Assembly: GCF_001905795.1 (NCBI RefSeq)
Contig: NZ_LIXJ01000018.1
Location: 62,001-126,000, forward strand
Length of the DNA: 64,000 nucleotides
Source of the DNA: Streptomyces sp. CB01580
GTDB taxonomy: Bacteria; Actinomycetota; Actinomycetes; Streptomycetales; Streptomycetaceae
Direction of reading: 5' to 3'
Below the pieces are notes generated by a model, which made no database searches, was not told the DNA's origin, and saw only the letters and a program-made list of their open reading frames with translations. Shown here piece by piece: positions 1 through 7,967 of the stretch (position 1 is its first letter; each line of letters opens with the position of its first letter). The translations under genes and the position numbers were made by a program.

Positions 1-308
1 GCGCGGAATGGCGCGGCGTACATGGGGACGGGGCCGCGCGGCACGGCGCGCGCGGGGAGTGGCATGGGGGAGACGGAACGGCGCGGCACGGCCGCTCGCA
101 CCGCCACCGGTGACCGGCAGCACGTTGCCGCCGCTGTTGCCGTCGCCGATGCCGGAGTGTGCCGAGCCGCGGTGTGACATCGCGTGCGTGGAGCCGCGAC
201 GTCACACCGCGTGCGTGGAGCCGCGACGCGACACCCTGCCCACCAAAGCGCCGCACGCCATACAAGGTGGTCATGTCGGCCGGCCGCCGGCGCATCTACG
301 CTCGCCGC
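1..308. other. Non-coding left edge with a direct repeat
   Basis: I see no convincing gene here; the long open frame that crosses it is an out-of-frame shadow of the aminotransferase. An exact 20-bp direct repeat occurs at 181-200 and 208-227, so the period is 27 bp. The stretch probably holds the promoter of the aminotransferase, but no clear -10/-35 pair stands out. Confidence 0.5.
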
Positions 309-1685
309 ATGACCCCTCATGCCTCGCATGCCCCGCATGTCGACCCCGCCGCCGGCGCGGCCGTGAAGGCCGCAGACCGTGCGCACGTCTTCCACTCCTG
401 GTCCGCCCAGGGCCTCATCGACCCGCTCGCCGTCGCCGGCGCCGAGGGGGCGTACTTCTGGGACTACGACGGCAACCGCTACCTGGACTTCACCAGCGGG
501 CTCGTCTACACCAACATCGGCTACCAGCACCCCACCGTCGTCGCCGCGATCCAGGAGCAGGCGGGCAAGCTCGCCACCTTCGCCCCCGCGTTCGCGATCG
601 AGGCGCGCTCCGAGGCCGCACGCCTCATCGCCGAGCGCACCCCCGGCGACCTGGACAAGATCTTCTTCACCAACGGCGGCGCGGAGGCCGTGGAGAACGC
701 CATCCGGATGGCGCGGCTGCACACCGGGCGCACGAAGGTGCTCTCCGCGTACCGCTCGTACCACGGTGCCACCTCCACCGCGATCAACCTGACCGGCGAC
801 CCGCGCCGCTGGCCGTCCGACAGCGCCTCGGCGGGCGTCGTCCACTTCTGGACCCCGTTCCTCTACCGCTCGCCGTTCCACTCCGAGACGGAGGAGCAGG
901 AGTGCGCCCGCGCGCTCCAGCACCTGGAGGACACCCTCGCCTTCGAGGGCCCCGGAACGGTCGCGGCGATCATCCTGGAGACGGTTCCCGGGACCGCGGG
1001 CATCATGACGCCGCCGCCCGGCTACCTGGCGGGCGTCCGCGAGATCTGTGACCGCTACGGCATCGTCTTCGTCCTCGACGAGGTGATGGCCGGCTTCGGG
1101 CGTACCGGCAAGTGGTTCGCCGCCGACCACTTCGACGTCGTGCCGGACCTGATGACCTTCGCCAAGGGCGTCAACTCCGGTTACGTACCGCTCGGCGGGG
1201 TCGCGATCTCCGCCGAGATCGCTGCCACCTTCGAGACCCGCCCCTACCCGGGCGGACTGACCTACTCCGGGCACCCGCTGGCGTGCGCGGCGGCCGTCGC
1301 CACTATCCACGTGATGGAGGACGAGAAGGTCATCGAGAACGCCGCCCGCATCGGCGAGACGGTACTCGGCCCCGGCCTGCGCGATCTCGCCGAGCGCCAC
1401 CCGTCGGTGGGCGAGGTCCGCGGTCTCGGCGCGTTCTGGGCGCTGGAGCTGGTCCGTGACAAGGAGACCCGCGAGCCGCTGGTTCCGTACAACCCGAGCC
1501 CCGAGGCCAACGCGCCGATGGCGGCCTTCGGCGCGGCGGCGAAGAAGAACGGCATCTGGCCCTTCATCAACATGAACCGCACCCACGCCGTTCCCGCCTG
1601 CAACATCACGGACGAGGAGGCCAAGGCGGGCCTCGCCGCCCTCGACGCGGCGCTGTCGGTCGCGGACGAGTACACCGCGCAGTAG
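309..1685 (+). CDS. Class III PLP-dependent aminotransferase
   Basis: The 458-residue product is a fold-type I, class III (omega) aminotransferase. K286 in FAKGVNSGYVPLGG is the expected Schiff-base lysine, D257 in VLDEVMAGFGRTGKW pairs with the pyridine nitrogen, and FFTNGGAEAVENAIRMAR (119-136) is the phosphate-binding turn. The length is normal for the class. The amino donor cannot be read from sequence; beta-alanine, omega-amino acids or polyamines are typical substrates. I chose the ATG at 309 because homology-like sequence begins shortly after it; the frame stays open upstream to 159, but that part is low-complexity and arginine-rich. A hairpin follows at 1845-1882 and a GntR regulator lies downstream on the same strand, which may control this gene. 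Confidence 0.9.
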   Translation: MTPHASHAPHVDPAAGAAVKAADRAHVFHSWSAQGLIDPLAVAGAEGAYFWDYDGNRYLDFTSGLVYTNIGYQHPTVVAAIQEQAGKLATFAPAFAIEARSEAARLIAERTPGDLDKIFFTNGGAEAVENAIRMARLHTGRTKVLSAYRSYHGATSTAINLTGDPRRWPSDSASAGVVHFWTPFLYRSPFHSETEEQECARALQHLEDTLAFEGPGTVAAIILETVPGTAGIMTPPPGYLAGVREICDRYGIVFVLDEVMAGFGRTGKWFAADHFDVVPDLMTFAKGVNSGYVPLGGVAISAEIAATFETRPYPGGLTYSGHPLACAAAVATIHVMEDEKVIENAARIGETVLGPGLRDLAERHPSVGEVRGLGAFWALELVRDKETREPLVPYNPSPEANAPMAAFGAAAKKNGIWPFINMNRTHAVPACNITDEEAKAGLAALDAALSVADEYTAQ

Positions 1686-1844
1686 GTGCGCCGCAGGCAC
1701 GCAGCAGGCGGATACGCGGTGTGACAAGGATGCCGTGCAACAAGCGCACCGTGTAACGAGCCCGCCGTCGTACGGCGAGTGCGCGAGTGTGCCGCATGGT
1801 GAACGCACCGAGGCCCTGGGCGCGTGCACCGGCGCGGCCGCCTT

Positions 1845-1882
1845 TCCCGGCCACCGACCCCGTACAGGGCCGGTGGCCGGGA
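1845..1882 (+). terminator. Hairpin after the aminotransferase
   Basis: Twelve-base arms at 1845-1856 and 1871-1882 pair perfectly around a 14-base loop. There is no T-tract, as is common in Streptomyces. It lies between the aminotransferase and the GntR gene and could end the aminotransferase transcript. Confidence 0.5.
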
Positions 1883-1986
1883 GAGTTCGCCCGCTCGCCC
1901 TTCCGGCGTCTCCCCTTCTGCCCGGATCCGGGCAGGTCGACCCCTGCCTTAAGGTTGCCGGAGGCGGAGAGCAGGGGAGGGGCGCC

Positions 1987-2838
1987 ATGCGCGCGAGCGG
2001 AGCTGTGACCCGCAGCACGCTGCGGCAGCAGATCGCGGACGCGCTGCGCGACGAAGTGCTTGCCGGACGACTGGAGCCGGGACGGGAATTCACTGTCAAG
2101 CAGATTGCGGAACAGTACGGTGTTTCGGCGACGCCGGTGCGTGAGGCGCTTTTCGACCTCTCGGCGCAGGGGCTGCTCGAATCCGATCAACACCGCGGTT
2201 TCCGGGTACGCGAGTTCACCGTCGCCGACTACCGGTCGATGGTCGAGGCCCGCACTCTGGTCATCGACGGGCTCATTCGCGACGTCTTCCAGGGGTACGG
2301 CCCGGGGCGGACGGTCGCGCGGGCGGTGGTGTACCAGGACGGTCTGGTCTCCGTGCGCCGCAGGGCGCAGGAGGCCTCGCGGGCGGCGCAGGGCGGCGAC
2401 CTCGACATCCTCATCGGCTACGACCTTCGCTTCTGGCGGGAGTTGGGCGCGCTCGTCGACAACGCGTACATCAACGACTTCCTGCACCGTCTGCGCGTCC
2501 AGGCGTGGGTGTTCGCCGTGCCGTACCTGCGCCACGACGCGAGCGCCCGGGACTGGCTCTGGCACGGCCACCCGGAACTCGTCGCGGCGATCATGCTCTG
2601 TGACCGTGACGCGGTGTGCGCGGTGATGGACGACTACAACGCGCACGCGCTGAGCTGGGCGGACCGGCTCGCGGCCGGAAAGCTCGCGCGTCCCGGCGTG
2701 CCCGTCCCCGCCGCTGCCGACCCTGCCGCCCCTGTCGCTCCCCTCCCCGCCGTTCCGGGCTCCGGCGACGCCGGCGACGCCGGAGATCCCGGCCCCGCCT
2801 GCTCCGGAGATCCGGAACCGGGCTTTCCGGGGGCCTGA
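1987..2838 (+). CDS. GntR-family (FCD type) transcriptional regulator
   Basis: The 283-residue product has an N-terminal winged helix (about 10-75, including LRDEVLAGRLEPG, VKQIAEQYGVSATPVREAL and LSAQGLLESD), the hallmark of GntR proteins. The helical C-terminal half (85-235), with an EARTLVIDGLI start and a late WLWHGHPELVAAI motif, fits an FCD ligand-binding domain of the FadR subgroup. The last 45 residues are a proline/alanine-rich tail that looks disordered. The ATG at 1987 sits behind a GGGGAGGGG ribosome-binding site; the open frame extends upstream without protein-like sequence. It lies just after the aminotransferase and plausibly regulates it in response to a carboxylate or amine, but the ligand is unknown. 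Confidence 0.87.
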   Translation: MRASGAVTRSTLRQQIADALRDEVLAGRLEPGREFTVKQIAEQYGVSATPVREALFDLSAQGLLESDQHRGFRVREFTVADYRSMVEARTLVIDGLIRDVFQGYGPGRTVARAVVYQDGLVSVRRRAQEASRAAQGGDLDILIGYDLRFWRELGALVDNAYINDFLHRLRVQAWVFAVPYLRHDASARDWLWHGHPELVAAIMLCDRDAVCAVMDDYNAHALSWADRLAAGKLARPGVPVPAAADPAAPVAPLPAVPGSGDAGDAGDPGPACSGDPEPGFPGA

Positions 2839-3208
2839 CGGCCCGTACGGTAACTGCCGCACCGTCAAGTACCACTGCGCGGCGACCGGTCTGTTGCCGC
2901 ATCAGGTCTGTCGCGCGTCGTCGGACCTGCCCCGCGTCATCGGACTGCCGTGGGCGCCATCGGGCCTGCCGGTTGCCGACCGACCTGTCGGCGCATCAGA
3001 CCTGCCGTGCGCCATCAGTTCTGCCGACCCGTGAGGACCGCGCGACCGGATCCCGCCACCGCTCCCGGCGGGCGCCCCGGTGGACGTCCGGGCGCTCGCC
3101 CGGCTCCTTCTGCGGGCCACCTGGCACTGTGCGCGACGTGCCGCCCGCATTACGCTGTTGCGACTGTTGTGAATATTTCGATGCGCACCTGCGGGAGAGC
3201 GAGACTTC
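2839..3208. repeat. Gap with degenerate ~19-bp tandem repeats
   Basis: No gene is visible. From about 2895 to 3020 a loose motif of the form catcggacctgccgtgcg recurs roughly every 19 bases with many substitutions, giving at least six copies. Such decayed repeats are common between Streptomyces genes. The promoter of the next gene should lie in the last 150 bases. Confidence 0.5.
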
Positions 3209-3859
3209 GTGGCCTGTGACCTGTGGCTGGTCCCCCTCGTCGATGTGCTGTGCCACAGCCCCGACAACCCGTTCGCCGAAGAGATCGCCGCCTACGACAA
3301 GGTGCTGGGCGAGGCCGGACTGCCGCCCGTTCCGGTGTACGCGTACATGCCCGGCCTGACCGGTGACGTGGCCCCGGTCGCGGGCTTCGACTACGACGCC
3401 CTGCACTTCCTGCGCCGCGCCTATCTGCTCCAGCTCAGCGGCCTCGCCGTCACGCCCGTCGACGAATTGGGCGGGGACTACGAGCAGTTGCTGGAGATGT
3501 TCGAGGCGACGGCCCGGCAGTCCCATCTGGTCTGGCACTACGATCACGCGGGGGCGTACGTTCCGCTGGACTTCGCCGCCCCGCTCTCCGACGACGACCT
3601 GCTCGCGGGCGGCGGCCCCCTCGGCTCCAGCCACGGGCTGCTGAGAGAGCTGGAGTTCGTCGCCCCGTCTCTCGGCATCGACCCGGCGAACCCGCCGGCC
3701 GCCCCACTGCCGCCCGTGGCGCCGACGGAGCTGGAGGAACCGGCGGGCCCGATCCCTTACGACGGCAGTCCGTTCGCCCGTGAGCGGCACGTCTGGCTGG
3801 GCCTGCACGCGGCCGCCACCCGCAGCCTCGCCCAGGGCTCGATGATCGTCCTCAGCTGA
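3209..3859 (+). CDS. Conserved hypothetical protein
   Basis: The 216-residue product begins at a GTG with a GGGAG site upstream. It looks like a folded soluble protein: balanced composition, an N-terminal stretch DLWLVPLVDVLCHSPDNPF, a central helical part (70-105), and a C-terminal segment with RERHVWLGLHAAATRSLAQ. No signal peptide or membrane segment is present. I do not recognise a family and assign no function. Codon use is typical of the neighbours. It converges on the SLATT gene, with a hairpin between them. Confidence 0.7.
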   Translation: MACDLWLVPLVDVLCHSPDNPFAEEIAAYDKVLGEAGLPPVPVYAYMPGLTGDVAPVAGFDYDALHFLRRAYLLQLSGLAVTPVDELGGDYEQLLEMFEATARQSHLVWHYDHAGAYVPLDFAAPLSDDDLLAGGGPLGSSHGLLRELEFVAPSLGIDPANPPAAPLPPVAPTELEEPAGPIPYDGSPFARERHVWLGLHAAATRSLAQGSMIVLS

Positions 3860-4066
3860 CCCGTTCACCGCCCCGGGTGTGGTATCCGGACCGGCGTCCG
3901 GGCCGCTCCCGGACCGGCACCCGCTCCGGCACCCCGCCCCAGCATCCGAACCGGCATCCGGCCGGCACGGCCGAGGACGGCACCGCCGGGGCCGGTCAGT
4001 GCCGGGGGTGGGGCAAGGGCCGGGTCCGACGCCCGAACCGTCCTGCCCGGCCGGGCTCCTCCGGCG

Positions 4067-4090
4067 CCCCGCGGTGGTGTCACCGCGGGG
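4067..4090. terminator. Hairpin overlapping the SLATT stop codon
   Basis: Perfect 10-base arms (4067-4076 and 4081-4090) flank a 4-base loop. The hairpin overlaps the end of the leftward SLATT gene (stop at 4080-4082) and lies beyond the rightward gene ending at 3859, so it could serve as a terminator for either convergent transcript. Confidence 0.45.
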
Positions 4091-4877
4091 ACTCCGGGGG
4101 CCGCTGCCGCGGCATGTTCGGCCGGGCGATCGTCTGCATCGGGAACCGTCCCGGCTGCGTGCCGTGGTCCGTGCGCCCGCCGCCCCCGCCGCCGGACGAC
4201 AGTGCCTGGAGCCCCATCGGCGCCGGCCCGGCCCGGAACTCCACCATCCAGTCCGCGGTCTCGGTCCGGACGAGTTCCGTGACGTCCTCCGAGAACCGCC
4301 GCAGCACCCCGAGACAGCGCTCGGCCGCCTCGCTGGCCGTCCCCTCGGTCGGGCCCAGCACCTCCCGTACGGACTCCGAGGCCCAGTCGAACTGGAGCAC
4401 TTGGAGGCGACGCTGCACGGCCTGGGCGGTGGCGAGATTCCTTATCCAGCCCGATGTGAGGCCGAAGTATCGGTCGCACGCCATGCACGCGGCCCCCAGC
4501 AACAGCGACAGATAGCCCCACCCGGCCGCCCCGGCGAGCGTCCCGGTGAGGTCGAGCAGGGGCAGGGCGGCCCCCGCGACCGCCCCTGCGGCCGCACCGA
4601 TCCGCAGCGTCCTGGCCGCGCGCCGCTTCCGGATCCGGTCGTTCAGATACCAGTCGGCGGTGCGCAGCGCCTCGGCCTCGACCCAGCGGTACAGCTCGTC
4701 GAGGCGCTCGGCGGGTTCACCCCAGTCGCCGAGCGGGAACGGTGTACCGGTCAGGTCCCCGCCCCGGCCCCGTGCGACCCGGCCCCATGCGCCGGAGCCC
4801 GAACCGGAGGAGCCGGCCGAGCCGGCCGAACCGGGCTCGTTGCGGGGTCCTTCGGGCTGCATCTCCGGCTGACTCAC
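4080..4877 (-). CDS. SLATT-domain two-helix membrane protein
   Basis: The 265-residue product starts at GTG behind a GAGGAG site. After a Gly/Ser-rich 45-residue lead, residues 55-200 match the SLATT pattern: a helix with LYRWVEAEALRTADWYLNDR, two adjacent membrane helices (about 91-112 and 114-135), then ACMACDRYFGLTSGW and a long helical tail with VQRRLQVLQFDWA. SLATT domains are predicted pore-forming effectors in nucleotide-sensing conflict systems (Burroughs and colleagues). Here no partner cyclase or sensor lies alongside; the neighbours are ybaB-recR and a hypothetical gene. This looks like a standalone, chromosomally conserved version. The last 45 residues are Gly/Pro/Arg-rich and probably disordered. 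Function in this setting is unknown. Confidence 0.8.
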   Translation of the reverse strand: MSQPEMQPEGPRNEPGSAGSAGSSGSGSGAWGRVARGRGGDLTGTPFPLGDWGEPAERLDELYRWVEAEALRTADWYLNDRIRKRRAARTLRIGAAAGAVAGAALPLLDLTGTLAGAAGWGYLSLLLGAACMACDRYFGLTSGWIRNLATAQAVQRRLQVLQFDWASESVREVLGPTEGTASEAAERCLGVLRRFSEDVTELVRTETADWMVEFRAGPAPMGLQALSSGGGGGGRTDHGTQPGRFPMQTIARPNMPRQRPPESPR

Positions 4878-5234
4878 CGGGGTACTCCTCTGCGTTCTGC
4901 TTAATGACGCCTGATGTGCGGCGGTGGTTTCGGCGGTGGGCTGATCACTGCTCTCCGGTGCGGCCGACTGTCCCGCTTGCGTAACTTTGCGTGACGGGCG
5001 GTGCGCCTGTGTGCCCTGACGCGCATGCCCTTCCTACCGCCGAATGGTGGGCCGCGGGGTCGAAATGGCGTTATGCCCGGGAGCGGGGGGCCTGTGATCA
5101 GGTATGGGCGTCATGTCGGCGCTGACCCAAACTCACTCGAAAGAGTTGCTCGCCAGTGGGTGGGGCGCACTGTGCGGTGACCACGTAGGCTCGACATACC
5201 GAAACGTGTTGTCGTCGAATTGCCAGGAGTGACC
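4878..5234. other. Divergent promoter region of SLATT and ybaB genes
   Basis: No gene is seen. The stretch separates the leftward SLATT gene from the rightward ybaB-recR pair and must contain both promoters. The part from 5110 to 5234 is less GC-rich than its surroundings, as expected of a promoter, but I cannot name specific elements. Confidence 0.4.
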
Positions 5235-5570
5235 GTGATTCCCGGTGCGGGTCAGCCCAATATGCAGCAGTTGCTGCAGCAAGCGCAGAAGATGCAGCAG
5301 GACCTCGCCGCGGCTCAGGAGGAGCTGGCCAGGACCGAGGTCGAGGGCCAGGCGGGTGGCGGTCTGGTGAAGGCGACCGTGACCGGCTCCGGTGAGCTCC
5401 GTGCCCTGGTGATCGACCCGAAGGCCGTCGATCCGGAGGACACCGAGACACTCGCGGACCTCGTCGTCGCCGCGGTCCAGGCGGCGAACGAGAACGCCCA
5501 GCAGCTCCAGCAGCAGAAGCTGGGCCCGCTCGCCCAGGGGCTGGGCGGTATGCCCGGCCTCCCCTTCTGA
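5235..5570 (+). CDS. YbaB/EbfC-type nucleoid-associated protein
   Basis: The 111-residue product has the family signature: a long N-terminal amphipathic helix rich in Gln (MQQLLQQAQKMQQDLAAAQ), then GLVKATVTGSGELRALVIDP and the C-terminal helix of a small dimeric DNA-binding protein. It ends in LGPLAQGLGGMPGLPF, typical of actinobacterial members. I chose the GTG at 5235 (V-I-P-G-x-Q) because CAGGAG lies 5-10 bases upstream; the TTG at 5220 would place that site inside the gene. ybaB next to recR is a conserved pairing and suggests a role in DNA repair or nucleoid structure. Confidence 0.9.
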   Translation: MIPGAGQPNMQQLLQQAQKMQQDLAAAQEELARTEVEGQAGGGLVKATVTGSGELRALVIDPKAVDPEDTETLADLVVAAVQAANENAQQLQQQKLGPLAQGLGGMPGLPF

Positions 5571-5989
5571 CCGACCGCCTCCGGAGCGCCGCTCGGGCGC
5601 CGGTGGGGCCAGTCCCGGGGCCGTCGTCCGGGCAGTCCGGGCACGGCCTGGATGGCTTCCATGCTGTCGCACGGGCACGGCCCGGACGCTTCCTGGCCGT
5701 CGTCCGGATGTGACCAGGGTGCTTCCCGGTCGTCGTCCGAAGGTGACCAGGAAGCCTCCCGGTCGTCGTTCGGATGTGACCAGGACGCCTCACGGTCGTC
5801 GTTCGGCCGCTTGTGGGCCTTCTGACCGGCGGCCCGAACTCGTAGGTTGTATTCATAGCCCATCGCATGCGATGGACCGCCGGTCGCGCGCCGTTCGCGG
5901 CGTGCGGCCCACGGCCCGTCGCCCGCGGCCCACCCGTCCGCGGCCCGTCCGGGGACGGGAACAGGGAGTGGAAGAGGAAGGCGTTTCCG
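5571..5989. repeat. 33-bp tandem repeats between ybaB and recR
   Basis: From about 5698 to 5810 a 33-bp unit beginning ggtcgtcgtccg and containing gtgaccagga is repeated three times plus a partial copy, with substitutions. Thirty-three is a multiple of three, so open frames cross it on both strands, but none has a ribosome-binding site or protein-like composition. The remainder (5811-5989) is untranslated leader and promoter for recR. Confidence 0.65.
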
Positions 5990-6589
5990 TTGTACGAAGG
6001 CGTGGTTCAGGACCTCATCGACGAACTGGGCAGGCTGCCCGGCGTCGGTCCCAAGAGCGCGCAGCGGATCGCTTTTCACATCCTGCAGGCCGAACCGACC
6101 GATGTGCGCCGTCTCGCCCATGCCCTCCTGGAGGTCAAGGACAAGGTCCGGTTCTGTTCGGTCTGCGGCAATGTCGCCCAGCAGGAGCAGTGCAACATCT
6201 GCCGGGACGCCCGCCGCGACCAGGCGGTCATCTGCGTGGTCGAGGAGCCGAAGGACGTCGTCGCGATCGAGCGGACCCGCGAGTTCCGGGGCAGGTACCA
6301 CGTGCTCGGCGGCGCGATCAGCCCGATCGAGGGCGTCGGCCCCGACGATCTGCGCATCCGTGAACTGCTCGCCCGGCTCGCCGACGGCACGGTCACGGAG
6401 CTGATCCTGGCGACCGACCCCAACCTGGAGGGCGAGGCCACCGCGACGTACCTGGCCCGGATGGTCAAGCCGATGGGGCTGCGGGTCACGAGACTGGCCA
6501 GCGGTCTGCCGGTGGGCGGCGATCTGGAGTACGCGGACGAGGTCACCCTGGGCCGCGCCTTCGAGGGGAGGCGTCTGCTCGATGTGTGA
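5990..6589 (+). CDS. recR: Recombination mediator protein RecR
   Basis: The 199-residue product is full-length RecR, which with RecO loads RecA onto SSB-coated single-stranded DNA. An N-terminal helix-hairpin-helix (LGRLPGVGPKSAQRIAFHIL) is followed by a zinc finger (C56, C59, C68, C71) and a Toprim domain with CVVEEPKDVVAIE and the ILATDPNLEGEATATYL motif. The start is an uncommon TTG at 5990, giving M-Y-E-G-V-V-Q-D-L, with GGAAGAGGAAGG upstream; this start gives the standard length. The open frame upstream is repeat-derived. It follows ybaB after a repeat-bearing gap of 419 bases. Confidence 0.95.
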   Translation: MYEGVVQDLIDELGRLPGVGPKSAQRIAFHILQAEPTDVRRLAHALLEVKDKVRFCSVCGNVAQQEQCNICRDARRDQAVICVVEEPKDVVAIERTREFRGRYHVLGGAISPIEGVGPDDLRIRELLARLADGTVTELILATDPNLEGEATATYLARMVKPMGLRVTRLASGLPVGGDLEYADEVTLGRAFEGRRLLDV

Positions 6590-6708
6590 CGCTTTCATGT
6601 CACCCGATGTACCGATGGTGACCGTCGTCGCGACGCGCGGTGTTTCTATGTTCAGCGACGCTATGTTCTACTCACCGCTCGCGACCGTGCCCACGGGAGG
6701 TCCCCTCG

Positions 6709-7368
6709 ATGTCTGACGCCACGCTGAACTCCGTCACGCAGGACCCGGGCGATTTCGCCGTCCAGATCGCCGACCAGATCAAGACGTTCATCGTCGCGGT
6801 CACCGAGGTGTCGAAGGTCGAGGAGCCCGAGGAGGCCGTTCCCGTCCTGCTGCTCCAGATCTCCCAGCTGCTGCTGGCGGGCGGACGGCTCGGTGCGTAC
6901 GAGGACATCGTCCCCGAGGAGCGCTACGAGCCGGACCTGGGCGCGGAGCCGGACGCCGACGGGCTGCGCGAGCGGTTCGCCGTCCTGCTGGAGCCGATCG
7001 ACGTCTACTCCGAGGTCTTCGACCCGTACGAGCCCCGAAAGGCGCCGGTCCCGGCCCGCATCTCGGACGACCTGGCCGACCTCGTCACCGATCTGCGCCA
7101 CGGCCTGGCCCACTACGAGGAGAACCGCGTCACCGAGGCCCTGTGGTGGTGGCAGTTCTCGTACTTCTCCAACTGGGGTTCCACCGCGTCCGCCGCCCTG
7201 CGCGCCCTCCAGTCCCTGATCGCCCACATCCGCCTCAACCAGCCCCTCCAGGAGCTGGACGGCCTGGACACGGACTCGGAGACCGCCGACGAGGAGCTCG
7301 CCGAGGAGGCGGGCCGGGTGATGGCGCAGGAGATCGCGGGTCCGCTGGGGCTGCGCCCGGTGAAGTAG
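6709..7368 (+). CDS. DUF5063 family protein
   Basis: The 219-residue acidic product matches DUF5063 in length and in motifs such as VPVLLLQISQLLLAGGRLGA, RFAVLLEPIDVYSEVFDPYE and EALWWWQFSYFSNWGSTAS. No signal peptide or membrane helix is present. The ATG at 6709 follows GGGAGGTC at good spacing. Function of the family is unknown; in Streptomyces it sits between recR and the aspartokinase gene, as here. Confidence 0.85.
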   Translation: MSDATLNSVTQDPGDFAVQIADQIKTFIVAVTEVSKVEEPEEAVPVLLLQISQLLLAGGRLGAYEDIVPEERYEPDLGAEPDADGLRERFAVLLEPIDVYSEVFDPYEPRKAPVPARISDDLADLVTDLRHGLAHYEENRVTEALWWWQFSYFSNWGSTASAALRALQSLIAHIRLNQPLQELDGLDTDSETADEELAEEAGRVMAQEIAGPLGLRPVK

Positions 7369-7967
7369 TACGTCCCTCGCGCCCCCTTGCCGTACCGTGC
7401 CGTGGGGCGAGAGGCCCTGTCGCACCCCTCGTCCTGCCGCGCCGCAGGTGAGACGCCCCCTCGCGTTACCTTGCCGTGCCTCGCCGTGCGGTGAGACGGG
7501 CCGTCCGGCGAGTGGACGGACGCTGCGCGGCGACCGCCGCGGCGTGCGACGCCTCGTGCCGCAGCTCGCGACCGCGGCGACGTGCGGCGGTGTACGTCCA
7601 TGTGCGGCAATGCGCGCCCACGCGTGGGGTGCGGGAATGGCGGGATTGCGGAATGCGTGGCAATCACGGCACGCGCCCCGCCGACGGGAGCCATCGGCGG
7701 GAGCCCTCGACGGGCGGACGGTGAGGTTCCGGTCCAGGCTGGAGGGGGCGCCTCGCAGGGCGCGGTCCGACCCGCCGCGCATGTGGGGTGGGCCACACCT
7801 GGGAGTGCGGATCCGATCGGCGGGCAACAGCCCGTACGAGCGGCTTGGAGCTACACACCGATGATCACGTGCTGAGCAGGACATCTCAGCATGTGGTAAC
7901 GGCGGGGCGATTTCGGGCCGCTCGTTAAACTGAGTCGACCGAGTAACGGACTGAGCGAGGAGCGCAC
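7369..7967. other. Long intergenic region before lysC-asd
   Basis: Six hundred bases without a credible gene. Short imperfect repeats of ttgccgtgcc-like sequence appear near 7385-7500. Close to the lysC start there is a small inverted repeat (tgctgag at 7870-7876 and ctcagca at 7885-7891) and a taaact element at 7925-7930 that could act as a -10 box. A promoter here would serve the lysC-asd operon; the rest I cannot explain. Confidence 0.4.

Noticed and set aside
8..1051. Open frame of 347 codons overlapping the aminotransferase
   Set aside because: Different frame, Arg-rich; the aminotransferase frame has all family motifs.
5698..5810. CRISPR array
   Set aside because: The 33-bp units are contiguous tandem repeats with no unique spacers, and there are no cas genes in the window.
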